A DNA stretch of 64,000 bases from [Streptosporangium] indianense (lineage in GTDB: Bacteria > Actinomycetota > Actinomycetes > Streptomycetales > Streptomycetaceae): the NCBI RefSeq assembly GCF_021474405.1, contig NZ_JAKEIO010000017.1, positions 1-64,000 of the forward strand, in the 5' to 3' direction. The position numbers were made by a program, and so were the translations under genes. Of the stretch, positions 59,017-64,000 are shown piece by piece (the first letter of the stretch is position 1; every line of letters starts with the position of its first letter). The notes beneath the pieces are model-generated. The model saw only the letters and a list, made by a program, of their open reading frames with translations, did no database searches and was not told the origin of the DNA.

Positions 59017-60444
59017 TCAGGCGGGCAGCCGGAAGTCGACGACGTGCAGCGCCGAGGGGGTCGTCCCGCTGGACTTCTCCTGGTACATGAACGACAGCAC
59101 GCCGTCCTTCGCGACCCGTGTCTCGTCGATGACGACCTCGCCGAAGGCATTCAGGCCGGTGCCGTCGAAGAGGATCTTCCAGTCGGTGTACCCGGAGGCC
59201 GCGGAGGCCCCGGCGATCCTGCCGAAGGGGAAGACCGCGTACGCGTTGTCGTACGTGTCCAGGATGAGTTTGGTGCGCTGGCTGGAGTCGAGAGGGACCG
59301 GTATCTCGGTCTTCTGCCAGGTGCCGGAGGCGTTCCTGCGGACGTGGAAGGCACGGCCGTCGGCGGTCCGGTCCGCGACGTAGCTCGTGGTGCACTGGCC
59401 GAAGCGGCCGGGGACGTAGGAGATGATCGCGTGCGGCCGGCCCGCGGAGTCGGTGAACTGGCTCTCCTGGTTCATCAGACAGTGGTCGGGGTTGAGCGGG
59501 TCGATCACCAGACCGGCGTCGGTCACGGACACCTGGTCGGAGCCTCCGGTGACGCCGACGACGGTGCCGGCGTCGTTGCGCCAGGTGCGGCCCCGGTCGT
59601 CGGAGTGGACATAGCCGGTGTCGTGGTTGGTGATGCCGCCGCTGCTGCACATCACGGCGCCGTTCTGCTCGCGCCAGGTGAAGAAGGAGTGCAGCCGGCC
59701 GTTGCGGTCGTAGTCGATGCCGTGCAGGTACATGTTGCGGGCGGTGGAGGAGCCGTGCTCGCTGGTGTACGTGCCGGTGGAGCTCGACCACTCGCCGAGG
59801 TCGGTCCACTTCGTGCCGTCGTACTCGGCGAGGGCGTTGCGCCCGTTGCCGGAGACGGCGACGCGGTAGCTCAGCTGGAGCTTGCCCTCGGGCGTGGACA
59901 CGAACTGCGGGTAGGTGAACCGGGAGGTGAGGGCCAGCCCGTCCAGGGTCGCCCGGGGCGCCCCGAAGCGACTGGCGGTCCAGCTCAGCCCGCCGGGGTC
60001 GTCCATCAGCCCGGCGACCGACTTGACGTAGGTGAAGCCGTCGCTGTGGGAGTCCATGATGAGGTGCAGGCGGCCGTCGACCTCGGAGACGCCCATGCAG
60101 ATGACGTTGTGGGAGTCGTCGTAGCGCAGGGTGTGACCGACCTTCACGGTCGACCAGGTGCTGCCGCCGAGGGCGCGACGGCCGGCGACGGCGTTGCGGT
60201 CTGCGGTGTACCAGACGGCGTACTGGTGGCCCTTGCAGGTCAGCAGGCCGTTCTTCTGGAACGCGTTGTTGTTGACCAGCCCGTCGTACGACACGAAGAA
60301 GATCGCCCGGCCGTCGAGGGTGGTGGTGCCGGTCCGGGTGACGGAGGGGCCGGGGTCGGCGGCCCGCGCGGTGCCGGAGGCCAGAGCGGGGGTCACCGCA
60401 GCACCCGTGAGGGCGGCGGCCGGCAGGGTACGTCGGTGCATCAA
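59017..60444 (-). CDS. Secreted BNR_4-domain protein, possible rhamnose-releasing enzyme
   Basis: A 475-residue exported protein. A signal peptide ends near GTARA-AD at about residue 28. The rest is a seven-bladed BNR_4 propeller, with NNAFQKNGLLTCKGHQYAVWY at the start, SHSDGFTYVKS, HGIDYDRNGRLHSFFTWRE, SDDRGRTWRNDAG and the closing VVDFRLPA. BNR_4 proteins include lyases and hydrolases that release L-rhamnose from plant or algal polysaccharides (ulvan, gum arabic type). The divergent rhamnose genes fit such a role. A predicted promoter and operator lie 140-195 bp upstream. Confidence 0.85.
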   Translation of the reverse strand: MMHRRTLPAAALTGAAVTPALASGTARAADPGPSVTRTGTTTLDGRAIFFVSYDGLVNNNAFQKNGLLTCKGHQYAVWYTADRNAVAGRRALGGSTWSTVKVGHTLRYDDSHNVICMGVSEVDGRLHLIMDSHSDGFTYVKSVAGLMDDPGGLSWTASRFGAPRATLDGLALTSRFTYPQFVSTPEGKLQLSYRVAVSGNGRNALAEYDGTKWTDLGEWSSSTGTYTSEHGSSTARNMYLHGIDYDRNGRLHSFFTWREQNGAVMCSSGGITNHDTGYVHSDDRGRTWRNDAGTVVGVTGGSDQVSVTDAGLVIDPLNPDHCLMNQESQFTDSAGRPHAIISYVPGRFGQCTTSYVADRTADGRAFHVRRNASGTWQKTEIPVPLDSSQRTKLILDTYDNAYAVFPFGRIAGASAASGYTDWKILFDGTGLNAFGEVVIDETRVAKDGVLSFMYQEKSSGTTPSALHVVDFRLPA

Positions 60445-60582
60445 GTGGACTCCGTCGTCGTGCGAGGTGGAACTCTTCCGTGAGCGGTTTCGGGCGTTGA
60501 CGCCGGTGGTCTCCGTGCCGGCCTGGGCGGCGGCGAAGTCCGGGCTCCTCGACGACGTCGGCGGGTCGGCCCTCAGGCGTCG

Positions 60583-60594
60583 TGAAAGGTTTCA
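60583..60594. promoter_or_regulatory. LacI-type operator, BNR_4 side
   Basis: TGAAAGGTTTCA has 5-bp inverted arms around GG. It lies just downstream of the predicted minus-strand -10 box for the BNR_4 gene and matches the operator on the rhaI side (TGAAxxGTTTCA). Confidence 0.7.
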
Positions 60595-60724
60595 ACCGGG
60601 TTGCCGGCACGTTAGGCGGGCCGCGCATGTCACGTCAATGGGTCCCGGTCGAAAAGGTCTTGGGGCCGGTTCAAGAGCAGGATCGCGCCCAATGGGTCAC
60701 CGGGAATCGTCTCGGCCGGAGGGG

Positions 60725-60772
60725 TTGACACCCCTTCGGGGGGTCCATAGCTTCGCGTCATGAATCGTTTCA
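60725..60772 (+). promoter_or_regulatory. rhaI promoter and LacI-type operator
   Basis: TTGACA (60725-60730) and TAGCTT (60748-60753) are separated by 17 bp, a good housekeeping promoter. TGAATCGTTTCA (60761-60772) begins 7 bp after the -10 box, over the expected transcription start, and is one base pair short of a perfect palindrome. Confidence 0.75.
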
Positions 60773-60812
60773 TTCAGTAAGTCGTCACGACCCGATGTCA
60801 CAGGAGCCTGAC

Positions 60813-61973
60813 GTGACCGAGCTCGCCGCGGCGAAGGCCGCTCTCAAGACACAGGCCGTCGAAACGCCGTCGTGGGCGTACGGCAACTCGGGCACGCGGT
60901 TCAAGGTCTTCGCACAGGAGGGCGTGCCGCGCACCCCGTTCGAGAAGCTGGACGACGCGGCGAAGGTGCACGAGTTCACCGGCGTCGCCCCGACGGTGGC
61001 CCTGCACATTCCGTGGGACGAGGTCGACGACTACGCGGCGCTGGCGAAGCACGCCGAGCAGCGGGGCGTGAAGCTAGGGGCGATCAACTCCAACACCTTC
61101 CAGGACGACGCCTACAAGCTCGGGAGCATCTGTCATCCTGAGGCCTCCGTGCGGCGCAAGGCCGTCGATCACCTGCTGGAGTGCGTCGACATCATGGATG
61201 CGACGGGCTCGACGGATCTGAAGCTGTGGTTCGCCGACGGGACGAACTATCCCGGCCAGGACGACATCCGGGGGCGGCAGGACCGGCTGGCCGAGGGGCT
61301 CGCCGAGGTCTACGAGCGGCTCGGGGACGGGCAGCGGATGCTGCTGGAGTACAAGTTCTTCGAGCCGGCGTTCTACACGACGGACGTGCCCGATTGGGGC
61401 ACCGCCTACGCCCACTGCCTGAAGCTCGGCCCGAAGGCGCAGGTCGTCGTCGACACGGGGCATCACGCCCCGGGGACCAACATCGAGTTCATCGTGGCAA
61501 CGCTGCTGCGGGAGGGGAAGCTCGGCGGGTTCGACTTCAACTCGCGGTTCTACGCGGACGACGACCTGATGGTCGGGGCGGCGGATCCGTTCCAGCTCTT
61601 CCGGATCATGTACGAGGTCGTGCGGGGCGGTGGGTTCACGCCCGAGGTCGCGTTCATGCTCGACCAGTGCCACAACATCGAGGCGAAGATTCCGGCGATC
61701 ATCCGGTCGGTGATGAATGTGCAGGAGGCCACGGCGAAGGCGCTGCTGGTCGATGGGAAGGCGCTGGAGGCGGCGCAGCGCGGTGGGGATGTGCTGGAGG
61801 CCAATGCGGTGCTGATGGATGCGTACAACACGGATGTGCGGCCGTTGTTGCGGGAGGTGCGGGAGGAGATGGGGCTGGATCCGGAGCCTCTTGCCGCGTA
61901 CCGGCGGTGCGGGTGGGCCGAGCGGATCGTCGCCGAGCGGGTGGGTGGGCAGCAGGCCGGTTGGGGAGCCTGA
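60813..61973 (+). CDS. rhaI: L-rhamnose isomerase
   Basis: A 386-residue sugar isomerase with a TIM-barrel fold. It has GVKLGAINSNTFQDDAYKLGS and LKLWFADGTNYPGQDDIRGRQ, then the metal ligands in LLEYKFFEPAFY (Glu), VVVDTGHHAPGTNIEF (Asp/His) and GGFDFNSRFYADDDLMVG (Asp). These match the actinobacterial RhaI type, distant from E. coli RhaA. It converts L-rhamnose to L-rhamnulose. GTG 60813 was chosen because AGGAG lies 6 nt upstream; ATG 60795 is in frame but upstream of that site. It is the first gene of the rhamnose operon. Confidence 0.93.
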   Translation: MTELAAAKAALKTQAVETPSWAYGNSGTRFKVFAQEGVPRTPFEKLDDAAKVHEFTGVAPTVALHIPWDEVDDYAALAKHAEQRGVKLGAINSNTFQDDAYKLGSICHPEASVRRKAVDHLLECVDIMDATGSTDLKLWFADGTNYPGQDDIRGRQDRLAEGLAEVYERLGDGQRMLLEYKFFEPAFYTTDVPDWGTAYAHCLKLGPKAQVVVDTGHHAPGTNIEFIVATLLREGKLGGFDFNSRFYADDDLMVGAADPFQLFRIMYEVVRGGGFTPEVAFMLDQCHNIEAKIPAIIRSVMNVQEATAKALLVDGKALEAAQRGGDVLEANAVLMDAYNTDVRPLLREVREEMGLDPEPLAAYRRCGWAERIVAERVGGQQAGWGA

Positions 61974-61989
61974 GCGTCTGCCGGGTTCT

Positions 61990-62046
61990 GTTCGATGCAG
62001 GCTGCGGACCGGTTGTGGCTGGTCGCGCAGTTCCCCGCGCTCCTGA
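61990..62046. repeat. Dispersed Streptomyces intergenic repeat
   Basis: The gap between rhaI and the next gene contains GCAGGCTGCGG...GGTTGTGGCTGGTCGCGCAGTTCCCCGCGCTCCTGA in interrupted form, with TCGCGCAGTTCCCCGCGC at 62029-62046 region. From memory, this motif is very common between genes in Streptomyces genomes. Its function is unclear; only one copy is in the window. Confidence 0.6.
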
Positions 62047-62078
62047 GATAAACACTCTCCGTTGCAAAGGAACTGTTC

Positions 62079-64000
62079 ATGGCTGTTCATCCCGAAGCTG
62101 ACGCTCTGCTCGTACGGTCGCACCGGCTCGGGGCCGATCCCCGGAACACCAACTACGCGGGAGGCAACGCCTCCGCCAAGGGCGTCGGGACGGATCCCGT
62201 CACCGGTGGGGACGTCGAGCTGATGTGGGTCAAGGGGTCCGGTGGGGATCTCGGGACGTTGACCGAGGGCGGGCTCGCCGTGCTGCGGCTCGACCGGATG
62301 CGGGCCCTCGTCGACGTCTATCCCGGTGTCGAACGCGAGGACGAGATGGTCGCCGCGTTCGACTACTGCCTGCACGGGAAGGGCGGGGCCCCGCCGTCCA
62401 TCGACACCGCCATGCACGGGCTGGTCGAGGCCGCGCACGTCGATCATCTGCACCCGGACTCGGGGATCGCGCTGGCCTGCGCCGCCGACGGGGAGAAGCT
62501 GACCTCCGAGTGCTTCGGGGACAGCGTGGTGTGGGTGCCGTGGCGGCGGCCGGGGTTCCAGCTGGGACTGGACATCGCCGCCGTGCAGAGGGGCAACCCG
62601 CAGGCCGTGGGGTGCGTTCTCGGCGGGCACGGAATCACGGCCTGGGGGGAGACCTCCGAGGAGTGCGAGCGGAACTCGCTGCACATCATCCGGACCGCCG
62701 AGAAGTTCCTCGCGGAGCGGGGCGAGGCCGAGCCCTTCGGACCCGTGATCGAGGGGTACGCCGCGCTGAGCGCCGGTGAGCGGCGGGAGCGGGCCGCCGC
62801 GCTCGCCCCGTACGTGCGGGCCGTCGCCTCGCAGGACCGGCCGCAGGTGGGGCACTTCGACGACTCCCGGGTCGTGCTCGACTTCCTCGCGAGCGCCGAA
62901 CACCCGCGGCTCGCCGCGCTCGGGACCTCCTGCCCGGACCACTTCCTGCGCACCAAGGTCCGGCCGCTGGTCCTGGACCTGCCGCCGAGCGCCCCGCTGG
63001 AGGAGGCGATCGCGCGGCTGAAGGAGCTGCACGCCGAGTACCGCGAGGAGTACGCCGCCTACTACCGGCGGCACGCCGGGCCCGACTCCCCCGCCATGCG
63101 CGGCGCCGACCCGGCGATCGTGCTGCTCCCGGGCGTGGGCATGTTCTCCTTCGGCAAGGACAAGCACACCGCCCGGGTCGCGGGCGAGTTCTACGTCAAC
63201 GCCATCAACGTGATGCGCGGGGCCGAGGCCGTGTCCGCCTACGCGCCGATCGAGGAGTCCGAGAAGTTCCGCATCGAGTACTGGGCGCTGGAGGAGGCCA
63301 AGCTCCGGCGAATGCCGAGGCCCAAGGCCCTGGCGACCCGGGTGGCGCTGGTGACGGGTGCCGGCAGCGGGATCGGGAAGGCCGTCGCGCACCGGCTCGT
63401 GGCCGAGGGCGCGTGCGTGGTCGTCGCCGATCTCCACGCGCAGAACGCCACCGCCGTCGCCGAGGAGCTGGGCGGGCCCGACAAGGCCGTCGCCGTGACG
63501 GTGGACGTCACGTCCGAGGAGCAGATCGCCGAGGCGTTCCGGGAGGCCGTGCTGGCCTTCGGCGGAGTGGACCTCGTCGTCAACAACGCGGGGATCTCGA
63601 TCTCCAAGCCGCTGCTGGAGACCTCCGCCGAGGACTGGGACGTCCAGCACGACATCATGGCGCGCGGGTCGTTCCTCGTGTCCCGGGAGGCGGCCCGGGT
63701 GATGATCGCCCAGGAACTGGGCGGTGACATCGTCTACATCGCCTCGAAGAACGCCGTGTTCGCCGGCCCCCACAACATCGCCTACTCCGCCACCAAGGCC
63801 GACCAGGCCCACCAGGTGCGGCTGCTCGCGGCCGAGCTGGGCGAGCACGGCATCCGCGTCAACGGCGTCAACCCGGACGGTGTGGTGCGCGGCTCGGGGA
63901 TCTTCGCCGGCGGGTGGGGCGCCCAGCGGGCCGCCGTGTACGGGGTGGAGGAGGAGAAGCTGGGTGAGTTCTACGCGCAGCGGACCATCCTCAAGCGGGA
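62079..64000 (+). CDS. rhaD: Bifunctional L-rhamnulose-1-phosphate aldolase/lactaldehyde dehydrogenase (partial)
   Basis: At least 640 residues, running off the window end without a stop. The N-terminal class II aldolase domain (about 1-400) has a zinc site in AAHVDHLHPD (about 118-127) and GGHGITAWG near 186. A C-terminal SDR domain from about residue 420 has VTGAGSGIGKA (about 424-434), NNAGIS and YSATK (about 568-572). The fused type splits rhamnulose-1-phosphate into dihydroxyacetone phosphate and lactaldehyde and oxidises the latter. ATG 62079 follows AAAGGAA. It is 105 bp after rhaI, in the same operon. A rhamnulokinase gene would be expected beyond the window. Confidence 0.93.
   Translation, partial: MAVHPEADALLVRSHRLGADPRNTNYAGGNASAKGVGTDPVTGGDVELMWVKGSGGDLGTLTEGGLAVLRLDRMRALVDVYPGVEREDEMVAAFDYCLHGKGGAPPSIDTAMHGLVEAAHVDHLHPDSGIALACAADGEKLTSECFGDSVVWVPWRRPGFQLGLDIAAVQRGNPQAVGCVLGGHGITAWGETSEECERNSLHIIRTAEKFLAERGEAEPFGPVIEGYAALSAGERRERAAALAPYVRAVASQDRPQVGHFDDSRVVLDFLASAEHPRLAALGTSCPDHFLRTKVRPLVLDLPPSAPLEEAIARLKELHAEYREEYAAYYRRHAGPDSPAMRGADPAIVLLPGVGMFSFGKDKHTARVAGEFYVNAINVMRGAEAVSAYAPIEESEKFRIEYWALEEAKLRRMPRPKALATRVALVTGAGSGIGKAVAHRLVAEGACVVVADLHAQNATAVAEELGGPDKAVAVTVDVTSEEQIAEAFREAVLAFGGVDLVVNNAGISISKPLLETSAEDWDVQHDIMARGSFLVSREAARVMIAQELGGDIVYIASKNAVFAGPHNIAYSATKADQAHQVRLLAAELGEHGIRVNGVNPDGVVRGSGIFAGGWGAQRAAVYGVEEEKLGEFYAQRTILKR

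Larger units (their letters stand above)
60445..60812. other. Divergent promoter region of the rhamnose locus
   Basis: The 368 bp contain promoters and operators for both sides and no gene. Plus strand: TTGACA 60725-60730, 17 bp, TAGCTT 60748-60753. Minus strand: TTGACG 60638-60633, 17 bp, CTAACG 60615-60610. Leaders of about 50 and 160 nt are implied. Confidence 0.65.

Noticed and set aside
56566..60483. A 1305-aa plus-strand frame
   Set aside because: It is antisense to the hydrolase, LacI and BNR_4 genes and has Gly/Val/Arg-rich shadow composition.

Overview
This 64-kb window is high-GC (about 72%) actinobacterial DNA, almost certainly a Streptomyces chromosome. The markers are codon usage with G or C at nearly every third position, GTG/TTG starts with AGGAGG-like ribosome sites, a conservon (cvnABCDE), PAS/GAF/SpoIIE phosphatases, F420-type nitroreductases, and 14-bp CebR and 19-bp DmdR boxes. 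Gene content and order (GH9 cellulase, CYP105 plus ferredoxin, CYP102B-like P450-reductase fusion, rhamnose isomerase and rhamnulose-phosphate aldolase) resemble, from memory, the SCO0760-SCO0813 stretch of the S. coelicolor left arm. I saw no tRNA, rRNA, intact insertion sequence, integrase or CRISPR array.

Layout. 0.3-2.9 kb: degenerate Doc toxin/antitoxin pair, ECF41-type sigma factor, alpha/beta hydrolase. 3-5.3 kb: secreted GH9 cellulase under a perfect CebR box. 5.6-12 kb: PAS-PAS-GAF-SpoIIE-HATPase phosphatase, ArsB/SLC13 transporter, and a membrane-tethered sigma-like protein with zinc finger and ricin lectin. 12-24 kb: small enzymes and regulators, including an AraC/phytanoyl dioxygenase pair, a TetR/DUF1348 pair with two operators, a CYP105-ferredoxin operon behind a palindrome, and CDF, GST and DUF4235 genes. 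After a strong terminator comes a 12-copy, 53-bp tandem repeat with a 213-bp higher-order period. 24.5-30.7 kb: a 576-aa protein of unknown family facing a complete conservon whose P450 lacks ExxR.

31-42.7 kb: GlxA-type regulator with a divergent quinone oxidoreductase, an alcohol dehydrogenase pseudogene, STAS, DUF4230, VanZ, SDR, PHP/PolX-like, HAD, FUSC-like, epimerase and ROK genes. 43-55 kb: a 1060-aa P450-reductase fusion with a divergent PAS/LuxR regulator; an FBP-domain gene behind a palindrome; a second FUSC-like exporter; a Tat lactonase lipoprotein; a DUF2470 gene under an iron box; and a TetR gene divergent from a heme-only relative of the P450 fusion. 55-58 kb: pentapeptide protein, wrecked sigma gene, PIG-L deacetylase, peptidase-like hydrolase. 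58-64 kb: L-rhamnose module, with LacI repressor, secreted BNR_4 protein, divergent promoters each followed by a TGAA-type operator, rhamnose isomerase, and a bifunctional rhamnulose-phosphate aldolase/dehydrogenase that runs off the window end.

Themes: polysaccharide and sugar use (cellulose, rhamnose), oxidation chemistry (four P450s with one ferredoxin), and many single-target regulator/operator pairs. The least explained items are the 576-aa protein beside the conservon, the 12-copy repeat, and the sigma-like lectin protein.
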